From Leptolyngbya sp. (lineage in GTDB: Bacteria > Cyanobacteriota > Cyanobacteriia > Leptolyngbyales > Leptolyngbyaceae), in contig QBMH01000010.1 of NCBI GenBank assembly GCA_003249025.1, positions 1 through 44,290 on the forward strand: a stretch of 44,290 bases of DNA, read 5' to 3'. The notes under the pieces were generated by a model. That model was not told the origin of the DNA. It saw nothing but the letters and a program-made list of their open reading frames with translations, and did not search any database. Of this stretch, positions 31,100-40,448 are shown piece after piece. Both the position numbers and the translations under genes were made by a program. Each line of letters begins with the position of its first letter. The first letter of the stretch is position 1.

Positions 31100-32899
31100 T
31101 TAGTCTGTGCCGCCCTCTGATTCTGCTCCAACCTCACCCGGAACACTGGGAGGAATATTTTCTAACGCTGTCAGTACTTGTAAAACTTCTTTCACTACAG
31201 GAGCCGCGATCGTGCCGCCATATCCTCCACCCGCAGGCTCATCGATTACCGCGAGGACAACATATCGAGGTTTATCAGCCGGAAAGATCGCCACAAAACT
31301 AGTCACATAGGCGCTTTCCGAATAGCCGCCAAATCCGTTTGCTTTTTGCGAGGTGCCGGTTTTTCCGGCGACGTGATAACCCGGCAGTTGTGCCGCCTTT
31401 CCGGTTCCTTGCCTGACTACGCCTTCCATCATGGGTAGGATAGCTTTAGTAGTCGCAGGGGAAAACACTTGCCGCTGAGCGGGTAAACCGGGTCGCCAAT
31501 AGAGCCGACCTTTGCTATCAAATAATCCTTGAATCACATGGGGAGTGACTAACTTGCCGCCATTTGCGATCGTGGCATGAAGCTGAACTAACTTCATTGG
31601 CGTGAGAGAAAAGCCCTGACCAAAAGCGGTGACTGCCCGATCAATGTGGCTTTCTAGGAAGGTTTTGCGGGATTTGAACTGTCCTGGACTTTCGGAGGGT
31701 AGATCCACGCCAACTACGCCCCCCAGTCCCAATCGTCGCAGCCACGCATAATAGACCTCTGGTTTCAAGGTGTCTACAATATGCACCATGCCGACGTTAT
31801 AAGAGTTGATCACAACGTTGGTGACGGTATCGCTGCCGCCGCTGCCACCGTTAATGGGCCAATCGTCAATGCTGATGACACTGGGATTATCAATCAGAGT
31901 ATCAGGCGTGACGGTTTTATTTTCGAGGGCGATCGCCACATTAATCGGCTTAAACGTGGAACCGGGTTCATAGAGATCCGTAATTGCCCAAGTTTTGTAG
32001 CGTTCTGGTTTTGCTTTGTAATACTGGTTTGGGTCATAGGATGGATAAGATGCCAGGGTCAAAAGCTCTCCAGTGTAGGCATCCATCACAATCACTGTGC
32101 CTTTTTTGGCACCCACATTGGTGACTTGCTTTTGTAGAATCGGTTGTATTGCGCGCTGTAAACGAGTATCTAGGGTTAGCCGTAGCTGCAAATCATCTTG
32201 GTTCAGAAAGCCCGCTGGAATTTGATCGGGCATGAGAGAGCCATCTCCCATTTGGCGTAGCCGAATTTCTTGACTAGGGCGAGTCAAAATATTTTGCTGG
32301 CTGAGTTCTAACCCTGCTTGCCCAACATGTTCGCCATCTACAAAGCCAACAATATCCGCAGCCACTTCTTTATGAGGATAGAGCCGCTGTTGATGGGGAA
32401 TTAGTTCTAAGCCATCTAAGCGCAACTCAGTTACGCGATTGGATATATCTTCAATCAGGGAATATTCGACCTGAATGCCCGTATCCCCCTCGTTAAACTG
32501 TTTGACTAAACTGGCAGCGGGACGCTCAATGATCGGAGATAACTTTTCGGCAACTTCTTCCTTCGAGAGCTTAAACAGCTTAGGGTGAGCGTAAAGCGTA
32601 AAAACGGGGCGATCGAGCGCCAAAATATTTCCATCTCGATCAACAATATTGCGCCGGGGCATAAAAGGACGAATTTGGGTCACCTGGTGGCTTTGAGCAA
32701 TTCCACGCAGCAAGCTACCTTGCACAATTTGGACGTAAAACAAATTGACCACCAGGCAACCCATTGCCGAGATTAATACCCCCCACACCAATACGGCTCG
32801 AAACTTCAGCGAATTTGCCCAACCAAACACTCTAGGTTGCTTTGTTGGCAAACGATTCCGATCTCGCGGTGTTCGGAAGGAATAAGGAGAGCTACCCAT
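31100..32899 (-). CDS. ftsI: Division-type penicillin-binding protein (FtsI/PBP2-like transpeptidase)
   Basis: A class B PBP that crosslinks septal peptidoglycan. It has one N-terminal membrane helix (AVLVWGVLISAMGCLVVNLFYV), the dimerisation/pedestal region (about 60-240) with the conserved RRNIVDRDGNILA, and a transpeptidase domain. Catalytic motifs are PGSTFKP (Ser about 314, Lys about 317), the SxN motif SYN (about 366) and KTGT (about 513). About 599 residues, normal. The frame can begin at TTG 32905; ATG at 32899 is preferred. It lies 11 bases after the FtsL-like gene on the same strand, a division-cluster arrangement. The last 25 residues are acidic and variable. Confidence 0.93.
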   Translation of the reverse strand: MGSSPYSFRTPRDRNRLPTKQPRVFGWANSLKFRAVLVWGVLISAMGCLVVNLFYVQIVQGSLLRGIAQSHQVTQIRPFMPRRNIVDRDGNILALDRPVFTLYAHPKLFKLSKEEVAEKLSPIIERPAASLVKQFNEGDTGIQVEYSLIEDISNRVTELRLDGLELIPHQQRLYPHKEVAADIVGFVDGEHVGQAGLELSQQNILTRPSQEIRLRQMGDGSLMPDQIPAGFLNQDDLQLRLTLDTRLQRAIQPILQKQVTNVGAKKGTVIVMDAYTGELLTLASYPSYDPNQYYKAKPERYKTWAITDLYEPGSTFKPINVAIALENKTVTPDTLIDNPSVISIDDWPINGGSGGSDTVTNVVINSYNVGMVHIVDTLKPEVYYAWLRRLGLGGVVGVDLPSESPGQFKSRKTFLESHIDRAVTAFGQGFSLTPMKLVQLHATIANGGKLVTPHVIQGLFDSKGRLYWRPGLPAQRQVFSPATTKAILPMMEGVVRQGTGKAAQLPGYHVAGKTGTSQKANGFGGYSESAYVTSFVAIFPADKPRYVVLAVIDEPAGGGYGGTIAAPVVKEVLQVLTALENIPPSVPGEVGAESEGGTD

Positions 32900-32910
32900 G
32901 GTCAAGCATC

Positions 32911-33483
32911 CTAATATCCTAAAGGTGCGTTTGTCGATGCTTCAGCCCTAATCACCACAGGAATCGCCGCTGGCTTGACGGTACGAATCGGAGCCGATTC
33001 TAAGATCAGCGTGTGCTGCGGAGTTTTAGCAACCAAGCCTGAATTGGGACTTTCTGCTTGCTGAATAATTTGATTTTTTAACACTTCGCTAGCAGCCAAC
33101 ATTTGGCGCTCACTGCGCTGCATCGTTTTCAGCTTGCGATATTCTTTACCCCAAAGCTGCTGCATATACATTGTGCCGCCATACACCATCAAAGTGGCAA
33201 CAACCAACGCAAAAGTGACGACTAAAGAGCCTCGCTGAGCCTGCATGAGTAAGCGCAACCAGTTGGGCAATAAACGAGCAGTGGAGAGTTGAGAAACCGC
33301 TGCTAAAGGAGCATTAGGCGTTTTTCTGTTGCGAACGGAGGTAGCGCCCTGAACAGGCTGAAGGTGAGCTTTGCGGCGCGGTGCTGAAGGGCGATTCGTG
33401 AAACGTTCGCGAAGCGTCTCCGAAGGAGAATCCCTAGGGGAATCGCGCGCGACCGGTCGTTGAGATCTCAGTGCTGTTGCCAT
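32911..33483 (-). CDS. FtsL-like division protein (bitopic, coiled coil)
   Basis: A 190-residue protein with a long basic, Arg/Pro-rich cytoplasmic part (residues 1-80). One membrane helix (SLVVTFALVVATLMVYGGTM, about 86-105) precedes a short coiled coil (KEYRKLKTMQRSERQMLAASEVLKNQIIQ). Topology and position directly upstream of ftsI are those of FtsL. Sequence identity in this family is too low for motif proof. The extended N-terminus is longer than in E. coli FtsL (121 residues), as often seen in cyanobacteria. Confidence 0.75.
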   Translation of the reverse strand: MATALRSQRPVARDSPRDSPSETLRERFTNRPSAPRRKAHLQPVQGATSVRNRKTPNAPLAAVSQLSTARLLPNWLRLLMQAQRGSLVVTFALVVATLMVYGGTMYMQQLWGKEYRKLKTMQRSERQMLAASEVLKNQIIQQAESPNSGLVAKTPQHTLILESAPIRTVKPAAIPVVIRAEASTNAPLGY

Positions 33484-33712
33484 CCGCCTTGCATCACTCC
33501 TAAATCAATCACGAAACATTGAACATCGCAATTTTCTGTAGTCAGTCTACTGCAACAATTGAATTACATCCACAAATTGATCCTCTATCAAAACCTGTTG
33601 CCAATCCTTGGTTTACTATCCTTGGTTTACTAGATGTGTAATTTTAAGTTTGTTAGGGCTGCACTTTGCGGAAGATGGGAAATTAATATACCTTATTTGT
33701 TGGCGATCGCTG

Positions 33713-34057
33713 ATGAATACGCCCTTTTACAATAAAACTTTATGCAGGAATAATGAACTTGTGAGCCAAGCAGCCGAACTCAAAGACCAGCAGCATCCGC
33801 AATGGAGGCTTGATCGCCAAACGGTGGATACCCTCTTAGCGGCAAGTGACCCGACAGACCACAACTTGGCTGAACTGGCACGTCTCCGCATTCGCTACCA
33901 GGGCTTTCCGGGGGCTAGAGATATTCAAGCTGATCTAGACAGAGTACTAGAACAATGGGATCTGACAGAAACTGTCCTATTTGAAAAAACTCGTCAAATT
34001 CACGCGATCGCCCAGGTATATCGGGGGCAAAGCTCCAAGCGGGATGATTGGAGTTAA
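33713..34057 (+). CDS. DUF3288 family protein
   Basis: A small cyanobacterial protein of about 114 residues with the conserved-looking core LRIRYQGFPGARDIQADLDR and the helix TVLFEKTRQIHAIAQVY, ending in DDWS. I recognise it as the DUF3288 family from these segments; function is unknown. The frame is open up to 33608, but ATG at 33713 or GTG at 33761 fits the family better. It ends 16 bases from the convergent CPBP protease gene. Confidence 0.78.
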   Translation: MNTPFYNKTLCRNNELVSQAAELKDQQHPQWRLDRQTVDTLLAASDPTDHNLAELARLRIRYQGFPGARDIQADLDRVLEQWDLTETVLFEKTRQIHAIAQVYRGQSSKRDDWS

Positions 34058-34073
34058 AGCGGTACTTTACTAA

Positions 34074-35603
34074 TCATCCTTGACCTGAGCCGAGTATGAT
34101 CAGGCTCAGCAAGGTGCCGCTGTTCCATAAACTGTGGAGCAACATGGATGACAGTAAGTTGCGCGATCGCGAATAGACAAAGCCCAACACCATGCCCAAG
34201 GTCATCAGCGGCAACACTTCCGAGAGGCTGAGATGGGCAACGGCAAAGAGGAAACTGCTGAGAATGATTGCGCCCCAAACCGGAAAGTAGCGGGTGAGAG
34301 AAGGTAGCAAAAAGCCCCGAAACAAAATTTCTTCAAAAATGGGAGCGGCGATCGCGGCGGTGACAAAAAAGATCGCCAAAGCAAAACTATTTTTCCCTTC
34401 TAAGGCGATCGGCAAAATGGGATTGCTGCCGCCTCGTCCCTGCCAAATTTTTTGGTTCACCAGCGACACCACCACGACCAACGGCAATGCTGCAAAATAG
34501 CCGCCCAACCCCCACCAAAACCAGTTGCCTTTCAAGCTAATGCGAAACCAATCTTCTGGTAATGGCAAATAGGATTTGATTGACCAATACAGCACACCTA
34601 ATCCACCCACTGCTAACAGCACATAATTGAACAGGATAAATAAGGCTCTGCCCTGCTCTCCAAAACCAGCAGGATTTAGTCCTGTCGCCCGTTGCAGCAC
34701 TGCCAATAAAATCGGTAAGGCAATCTGCCCCACCATAAAAAAGCCCAAAATTAGCACTTGCCAAATGGTTTCGCCATCCCAAGGAGTGGTCCAAGGTTGC
34801 AGGCTTTCGGTAGAGAGAATGGCTTGCTTGCGCTGCAAAACCCATTGCCCGATCGCAAAGATGAGCAGCCCAATGCCAATCACACCGCTTAATACGGGAA
34901 TGCCGCCCACGATCGCCAAACTGGTTAAGGCTTTTTCTGCGGCTTGTTGTTCGGTAATTTCTAGTGCCTGCAAATCAGAGGAACGCTGTTGCAGGGTATA
35001 TAGCTGAGTCAAAGCGCGATCGCGAAACCAGCCATCCAGGTTTTTTTGAATCTGAGGTTCGGCATCAGGAAGTAACTGAGGAGATTTAGCCCACAATCCT
35101 TGTAGCACTGCTGCCGTTGCTGCCAAAGGTTTTAATCCAGAGTCGGCTTCTGCCTGCTGAATCACCTTACTCCATTCTGTTTGGGCAAGCGCTGCCTCTC
35201 CCTGCTGCGATCGCAGAATTCCCAACTTCAGATCTAGTTCTGTTACTAAGCGAGTGAGCTTGCGTTCAGTTTGTCCCAAAGATTCTGGCTGGGCTTTATT
35301 GCTGGAATCACGTTCGCTCAACAGTGCTTGAGTCTGCTTTAAGGTTTGCTGTACCTGCTGCTGCACATCTTGATATTGTTCCAAAGCGTTTTTAGTTGGC
35401 TCTGCACCCAAGAATGCCTTGCGAGCCGCATCCATATTGGGATCATTCTCCTGTAGCTCTGTAGCCCGCAACAGTAAATTGGTTTGATACAGTTCCAAAC
35501 GGCTTTGGATTTGGGGCTGATTCCAGCTATTCAGCAAATCTTGCCCCATGAGAAAGACTGCTAACACCGTCAGCGTCACCAAAATCACCCGCTTAATCGT
35601 CAT
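34074..35603 (-). CDS. CPBP-family intramembrane glutamic endopeptidase
   Basis: A 509-residue protein with a distinctive two-part design. The N-terminal membrane helix is followed by about 200 hydrophilic, helical residues (about 25-225, Gln/Leu-rich with coiled-coil character). A C-terminal membrane domain of about eight helices has the Abi/CPBP motifs: FEEILFRG (Glu424, Glu425, Arg429), FAVAH (His457) and HSLWN (His490, Asn494). These are the catalytic residues of Rce1-like proteases. Substrate is unknown; the large extramembrane N-terminus is a likely partner-binding domain. Confidence 0.9.
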   Translation of the reverse strand: MTIKRVILVTLTVLAVFLMGQDLLNSWNQPQIQSRLELYQTNLLLRATELQENDPNMDAARKAFLGAEPTKNALEQYQDVQQQVQQTLKQTQALLSERDSSNKAQPESLGQTERKLTRLVTELDLKLGILRSQQGEAALAQTEWSKVIQQAEADSGLKPLAATAAVLQGLWAKSPQLLPDAEPQIQKNLDGWFRDRALTQLYTLQQRSSDLQALEITEQQAAEKALTSLAIVGGIPVLSGVIGIGLLIFAIGQWVLQRKQAILSTESLQPWTTPWDGETIWQVLILGFFMVGQIALPILLAVLQRATGLNPAGFGEQGRALFILFNYVLLAVGGLGVLYWSIKSYLPLPEDWFRISLKGNWFWWGLGGYFAALPLVVVVSLVNQKIWQGRGGSNPILPIALEGKNSFALAIFFVTAAIAAPIFEEILFRGFLLPSLTRYFPVWGAIILSSFLFAVAHLSLSEVLPLMTLGMVLGFVYSRSRNLLSSMLLHSLWNSGTLLSLIILGSGQG

Positions 35604-35797
35604 GAAATCCTCAGATTGCTATGGATCTAGGGTACAGGAAATGGCGAATGGCGCGTTTTAACTACGCTCAATGCACCCTGGAAAAAATGGCTGGATTCAA
35701 ACAGGGCGTTAGGAACAGGGTAGAATGCATCTGTCTTAGCGATCGCAGATTGATCCCAACCGCTGAGATTTCTATCCCCTATTCCCTCTCCTCTTTT

Positions 35798-37147
35798 ATG
35801 GTTACTCGTGTCATTTTGGTTCGTCATGGTCAAAGCAGCTTCAATGTTGAGCGTCGCGTGCAGGGCTATTTGGATGAATCAACCCTGACTGCTCAAGGGC
35901 AAGCGATGGCGCATCAAGTGGGAGATGCACTCAGTGAAATTGAGTTTGATGCTGTTTACAGCAGCACATTGCGACGAGCAAAAGACACCGCAGAGATTGT
36001 GTTGGCTCACTTGAAAACCTCGCCAAAGGTTCCTTTGCAAACTGTTGATCGGTTAAAAGAAATCAATTTGATGCTGTGGGAAGGGATGCTATTTAGCGAT
36101 GTGGAGGAAAAGTATCCCAATGAGTATGAGCAATGGAAGAATTGCCCTCACGAAATGCGAATGCTGATTCCACAAGCCAATGGCGGGACTGAGGAGTATT
36201 TTCCGGTAGTTGAACTGTTCAATCGCGCTCAGCAGTTTTGGCAAGATTTTTTACCCAATCACGCCAATCAAACCGTGCTGCTGGTTGCTCATAGTGGGAT
36301 TAATCGGGCGCTCATTGGCACGGCGATCGGGCTAGATGCCAGCAGCTATCAAGCAGTGCATCAGTCCAATTGCGGCATCAGTGTTCTCAATTTTGCCGGA
36401 GGATGGGGCGATTTAGTGCAGGTGGAATCGTTGAACCAGACCGCTCACTTAGGCGAACCGATTCCTCAGGCGAAGAAAGGCTATTACACGCGCTTGCTGC
36501 TGGTGCGCCATGGCGAAACGGAGTGGAACCGCCAGAAGCGTTTTCAAGGACAAATTGATGTGCCGCTGAATGAGAATGGGCGATCGCAGTCAAACCAAGC
36601 CGCCGGGTTTCTCAAAGCTATTTCCATTGATCATGCGGTTACCAGCCCGATGCTGCGTCCCAAGGAAACCGCCGAGATCATTTTGCAACATCATCCGGAT
36701 GTGATGTTGGGCTTTGAGGACAATCTCAAGGAAATTAGCCATGGATTGTGGGAAGGCAAGCTAGAAACCGACATTGAACAAGAGTTTCCCGGAGAACTAC
36801 AACGCTGGCAGCACACGCCGGAAGGGGTGCAAATGCCGGAGGGAGAAAATCTTCAGCAAGTTTGGGATCGTGCCACGACGGCTTGGGATGCGATCGTTCA
36901 AACTGCGGTAAACCAGCCTGAACCGGGTACAACCTTGGTCGTTGCCCATGATGCCGTCAACAAAGCGATTCTTTGCTATGTGTTGGGCTTACCTCCCGAT
37001 CGCTTCTGGAGCTTCAAACAAGGGAATGGAGCCGTCAGCGTGATTGACTATGCAACGGCAGATCAATCGCCTGTAATGATGGCAATGAACATCACAGCGC
37101 ATCTGGAAGGCGGAGTATTGGATAAAACGGCAGCAGGAGCTTTGTAG
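35798..37147 (+). CDS. Tandem-domain histidine phosphatase (phosphoglycerate mutase family)
   Basis: Two complete histidine phosphatase domains lie in one 449-residue chain. Domain 1 has LVRHGQSSFN (His phospho-acceptor about 11) and VAHSGINRALI; domain 2 has LVRHGETEWN (about residue 240) and VAHDAVNKAIL. Each also has the acceptor-side LRRAKDTAE/LRPKETAE and EI--LWEG segments, so both sites look active. Start is ATG 35798 (MVTRVILVRHG); the frame extends further upstream without family similarity. Such proteins are annotated as phosphoglycerate mutase or as phosphoserine/sugar phosphatase; the true substrate is unknown. It sits 75 bases upstream of the dihydroorotase-like gene. Confidence 0.92.
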   Translation: MVTRVILVRHGQSSFNVERRVQGYLDESTLTAQGQAMAHQVGDALSEIEFDAVYSSTLRRAKDTAEIVLAHLKTSPKVPLQTVDRLKEINLMLWEGMLFSDVEEKYPNEYEQWKNCPHEMRMLIPQANGGTEEYFPVVELFNRAQQFWQDFLPNHANQTVLLVAHSGINRALIGTAIGLDASSYQAVHQSNCGISVLNFAGGWGDLVQVESLNQTAHLGEPIPQAKKGYYTRLLLVRHGETEWNRQKRFQGQIDVPLNENGRSQSNQAAGFLKAISIDHAVTSPMLRPKETAEIILQHHPDVMLGFEDNLKEISHGLWEGKLETDIEQEFPGELQRWQHTPEGVQMPEGENLQQVWDRATTAWDAIVQTAVNQPEPGTTLVVAHDAVNKAILCYVLGLPPDRFWSFKQGNGAVSVIDYATADQSPVMMAMNITAHLEGGVLDKTAAGAL

Positions 37148-37222
37148 AATTCTGAACTATGAATTTTGAATTTATTCAGCATTCCTCATCGCTCATCAGG
37201 CAAAATTTATATCTTAAAAACT

Positions 37223-38503
37223 ATGCCTAGTGAGCTTCTAAAGCAAGTTCGAGTGGTTGATCCGAGTTCCCAAATGGATCGGATTGCGGATGTTTTAATT
37301 ACTGATGGTGTGGTGATGGCGGTGGAAACGGCGATCGCCGATTATCCATCCAATGCGACCCTCACTGAAGGATCTGGTTTAATCCTGGCACCCGGATTGG
37401 TTGATCTCTACAGCCACTCTAGCGAACCTGGTTTTGAAGAGCGCGAAACCCTCAAATCTTTGATGCAAGCCGCCGCCGCAGGGGGGTTCACCCGCGTTGC
37501 CATTCTGCCCGACACTGCTCCCGCTTTGGATAATCTTGCCAGCGTTGCATGGCTGCATGATCAATCTAACCTTGTGGGTACTGTTCCCTTACTTCAGCCT
37601 TGGGTAGCACTGACTCTAGAAGCCAAAGGGCAACACATCACTGAGTTGGCGGAACTAGCAACAGCGAATATTGTCGGCTTTGCTGATGGAAAACCGCTGC
37701 AATTGGTGATGGTACGCCGCTTGTTGGAATATCTACATCCATTTGGTAAACCTGTGATGCTGTGGGCATGGGATCAAGAGTTAGCAGGCAATGGTGTGAT
37801 GCGCGAAGGAACGGATTCTATTCAGATCGGGCTACCCGGCATCCCGGCGATCGCCGAAACCGCTGCCCTGGCTGCGCTACTAGAATGCATCGAAGCAATT
37901 GGTACGCCAGTGCATTTGATGCGAATTTCTACGGCTCGTGGCGTAGAGCTAATTCGCAATGCCAAAGAGCGGGGCTTACCGATTACTGCCAGCACCTCCT
38001 GGATGCATTTACTCCTAAATACTCAAATGATTGCCAGCTACGATCCCAATTTGCGGCTCGATCCGCCCTTGGGCACTCCAACCGATCAGGTGGCATTGAT
38101 CGACGCAGTGCAGCAAGGTGTGATTGACGCGATCGCCATTGATCATACCCCTTACACTTATGAAGAAAAAACAGTCCCTTTTGCCGAAGCTCCTCCGGGT
38201 GCGATCGGGCTAGAACTGGCGCTGCCGCTACTCTGGCATCGATTTGTTGAGACTGGCTTATGGACAGCGATCGAGCTTTGGTCAGCCTTGAGTACTCGTC
38301 CCGCAATTTGTTTACAGCAAAAACCTCCTGCGATCGCGCCAAGCCCTGCGGGTACGCAAGCGATCGCTCAACCCGCAGAAATGATTCTGTTTAATCCCCA
38401 GCAGGGTTGGATTGCAAAGCCTCAGTCATTAAAATCATCTGCATCCAATACCCCCTGGTTAAATCAAGAAATCCAAGGTCAAGTGATTAAAACGTGGTGT
38501 TGA
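37223..38503 (+). CDS. pyrC: Dihydroorotase-like protein, probably non-catalytic
   Basis: An amidohydrolase-fold protein of the class I dihydroorotase type (426 residues from ATG 37223; the frame also runs to a TTG at 37166). Family landmarks are clear: APGLVDLYSHSSEPG, NGVMREG, LPITASTSWMHLLLN and DAIAIDHTPYTYEEKTVPFAEAPPGAIGLE. Most metal ligands are altered. The HxH motif is Y63-S-H65, the usual H-x-E-D is W181-A-W-D, and the usual CHVST is M-R234-I-S-T; Asp154 and Asp307 are kept. This resembles inactive PyrC' proteins, which act as structural partners of aspartate transcarbamoylase. A true PyrC is presumably elsewhere. The symbol follows annotation custom, not proven activity. Confidence 0.82.
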   Translation: MPSELLKQVRVVDPSSQMDRIADVLITDGVVMAVETAIADYPSNATLTEGSGLILAPGLVDLYSHSSEPGFEERETLKSLMQAAAAGGFTRVAILPDTAPALDNLASVAWLHDQSNLVGTVPLLQPWVALTLEAKGQHITELAELATANIVGFADGKPLQLVMVRRLLEYLHPFGKPVMLWAWDQELAGNGVMREGTDSIQIGLPGIPAIAETAALAALLECIEAIGTPVHLMRISTARGVELIRNAKERGLPITASTSWMHLLLNTQMIASYDPNLRLDPPLGTPTDQVALIDAVQQGVIDAIAIDHTPYTYEEKTVPFAEAPPGAIGLELALPLLWHRFVETGLWTAIELWSALSTRPAICLQQKPPAIAPSPAGTQAIAQPAEMILFNPQQGWIAKPQSLKSSASNTPWLNQEIQGQVIKTWC

Positions 38504-38806
38504 AAATCAATATGCAGTACGAAAGACCTGATTAATGGAACAAATTCAGCTTTATAAGGACTTATTTTGTAAAATAGAAAATATACTGACCCCAGTATCA
38601 AATTACTCGTTTACGTATTACTGATATATAAGATTTATATAAAGTGCAGCGGTTATCATAGGTCTACCTAAAATAGTGGCAGGTATTCCTAAGTCGCTCA
38701 GCAGGGAGCAACCCTTTTCCAAAAGAGGGGATCTAGCAGCAAAAAAGTTGTTAGAAATTCTACAGATTACCAGCGAGTTCATTCAGGAATAGGTGAGTTG
38801 CACGGC
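38504..38806. other. Intergenic region upstream of the Rre1-like regulator
   Basis: About 300 bases, AT-rich in its first half (a TGATATATAAGATTTATATAAAG stretch at about 38622-38644 could contain a promoter -10 region), more mixed afterwards. AGGTGAG at 38791-38797 is a plausible ribosome-binding site for ATG 38807. No RNA gene or terminator was recognised. Confidence 0.4.
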
Positions 38807-39454
38807 ATGAAAGAAACCAGCGTAGGAAATCACAGACGACTGCTGCTAATTGATGATGACCCTAACCTCATTTTGTTGGTGAAGGACTACCTGGAGTTTC
38901 GGGGCTACGAAGTCATTACCGCAGAAAATGGTCGTCAAGCCCTAGAAGTTTTAGAGCAAGATACCCCAGACATGATTATTTGTGATGTGATGATGCCCGA
39001 AATGGATGGCTATTCCTTGGTGCGTCATGTGCGTGAAGATCCTCGTACCAACTGGATTCCAGTGCTTTTCCTTTCGGCAAAAGGGCAAAGCCAAGATCGA
39101 GTGAAAGGGCTAAATACTGGGGCAGACGTGTATATGGTCAAACCGTTTGAGCCAGAAGAACTGGTTGCCCAAGTTGAATCTTCGCTGAAACAGGCAACAC
39201 GCATGTCTGAGCGTCCGGGTCGAGGGAATGAATCCACACCCAAAATTCAGGTGCCGTTTGATGTGGAACTCACACCCACTGAGCTAAAGGTAGTTCAATT
39301 TGTAGCGCGAGGGATGGCAAACCGCGAAATTGCGGAGCAACTCAGCGTCAGCCAGCGAACCATTGAAAGCCACGTTAGTAATATGTTAGGTAAAACTGGG
39401 TTGCATAACAGAACAGAGCTAGCTCGTTGGGCGATCGAAAACAACATGGCATAG
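38807..39454 (+). CDS. rre1: NarL/LuxR-family response regulator, Rre1/Ycf29 type
   Basis: The N-terminal receiver has LLLIDDDPNLILLVKDYLEF, the phospho-acceptor Asp in MIICDVMMPEMDGY, and the Lys in VYMVKPFEPEEL. A linker leads to the C-terminal LuxR-type helix-turn-helix (LTPTELKVVQFVARGMANRE, then SQRTIESHVSNMLGKTGLHNRTEL). The near-invariant strings match my memory of the cyanobacterial Rre1 regulator, homologous to plastid Ycf29. Rre1 is a partner of Hik2/Hik34-type kinases controlling heat-shock and light-stress genes. ATG 38807 is chosen over the upstream TTG at 38798 because of the AGGTGAG site. It converges with the dienelactone hydrolase gene with 7 bases between the stops. Confidence 0.9.
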   Translation: MKETSVGNHRRLLLIDDDPNLILLVKDYLEFRGYEVITAENGRQALEVLEQDTPDMIICDVMMPEMDGYSLVRHVREDPRTNWIPVLFLSAKGQSQDRVKGLNTGADVYMVKPFEPEELVAQVESSLKQATRMSERPGRGNESTPKIQVPFDVELTPTELKVVQFVARGMANREIAEQLSVSQRTIESHVSNMLGKTGLHNRTELARWAIENNMA

Positions 39455-39461
39455 TTCAATA

Positions 39462-40199
39462 TTATCCAAACACCTGGCTCAGGAATCCAGTTATTTCTGT
39501 CCAGGCAGCATCTGTTGCAGCCGGATCAAAGCGATCGCCATCATCGCGCATAAACGTGTGGTTTGCTTCATAGATAGACATCGTGTGAGATACGCCCGTT
39601 CTGACAAGTTCTTGCATAATCCTTGTGCGTGCTGCTTCGGGAATGTGAGGATCTAAGGTGCCAAATAGGATGAACAATTTGCCTTTCAGCTCTGCCATGC
39701 GCTCTAAAGTATCTGCTGTGCCTTTGCCTAACTTGCCGTTATGAATCCCGGTGGGATAACAGCACACTGAGGCTTTCACTGCATCGTTAAAAGCGGCTCG
39801 GAAGGCTAAATGTCCGCCAATGCAAAAGCCTATGGTGCCAATTTTGTCGGGGATGACCGTTTCTTCTTTTTTGAGGAAATCTAACACTGCTTGTGCGTCG
39901 GCATCGTACTCTGCGATCGCCGTTTGGCTAGCATTGTCATTTCCCCGCAGTCGCCCCAAATCATCCGGTGCGATCGCGGCTCCAATCGGTTCAAGGCGAT
40001 GAAAAATTTCGGGTGCTGCCACCACATAGCCATATCCTGCAAGGCGATCGGCAAGGCGAGTCATGGGGCTGCCTAGTTGATAAATATCGGAATAAAACAG
40101 AATCCCTGGATACTGTCCGGCAGGCTTAGGTAAGGCTACATAAACCCGCATCAAACTATCACCCACCGTCAATCCGACATTGCGCCTAATTATTTGCAC
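39462..40199 (-). CDS. Dienelactone hydrolase family protein
   Basis: An alpha/beta-hydrolase of 245 residues with the Cys-Asp-His triad of dienelactone hydrolases: Cys in IGFCIGGHLAFR, Asp in FGTLDPHIP and His in YEANHTFMRDDGDRF. The cytoplasmic location is inferred from the lack of a signal peptide. True carboxymethylenebutenolidase activity is unproven; many cyanobacterial members have unknown substrates. The start is a GTG at 40199 (MQIIRRNVGLT). Confidence 0.9.
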   Translation of the reverse strand: MQIIRRNVGLTVGDSLMRVYVALPKPAGQYPGILFYSDIYQLGSPMTRLADRLAGYGYVVAAPEIFHRLEPIGAAIAPDDLGRLRGNDNASQTAIAEYDADAQAVLDFLKKEETVIPDKIGTIGFCIGGHLAFRAAFNDAVKASVCCYPTGIHNGKLGKGTADTLERMAELKGKLFILFGTLDPHIPEAARTRIMQELVRTGVSHTMSIYEANHTFMRDDGDRFDPAATDAAWTEITGFLSQVFG

Positions 40200-40448
40200 A
40201 AGCTTTTTACTTCCATCACGACTACGCTTTTAAGCGTAATGCGAAGGGCTAGACTCTCAAGTCATTTGGGAAACAAAAGCAAACGACAGGATCAGTTGTC
40301 TAACAGCTTCAATGGATCTCTACGCAAGCATTGACTTCATCTTTATAGTTTATGCAAAAGCCTGGTGAATACCCTGATTCTTTTGGTAACAAACACAAAG
40401 AAGATAACCACAGTTAATCAGTAATATCTCTGAAAAGGCATCGAAACT

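Noticed and set aside
35621-35797. N-terminal extension of the double histidine phosphatase
   Set aside because: The extra 59 residues have no similarity to the family, and the typical 'MVTRVILVRHG' start is at 35798.
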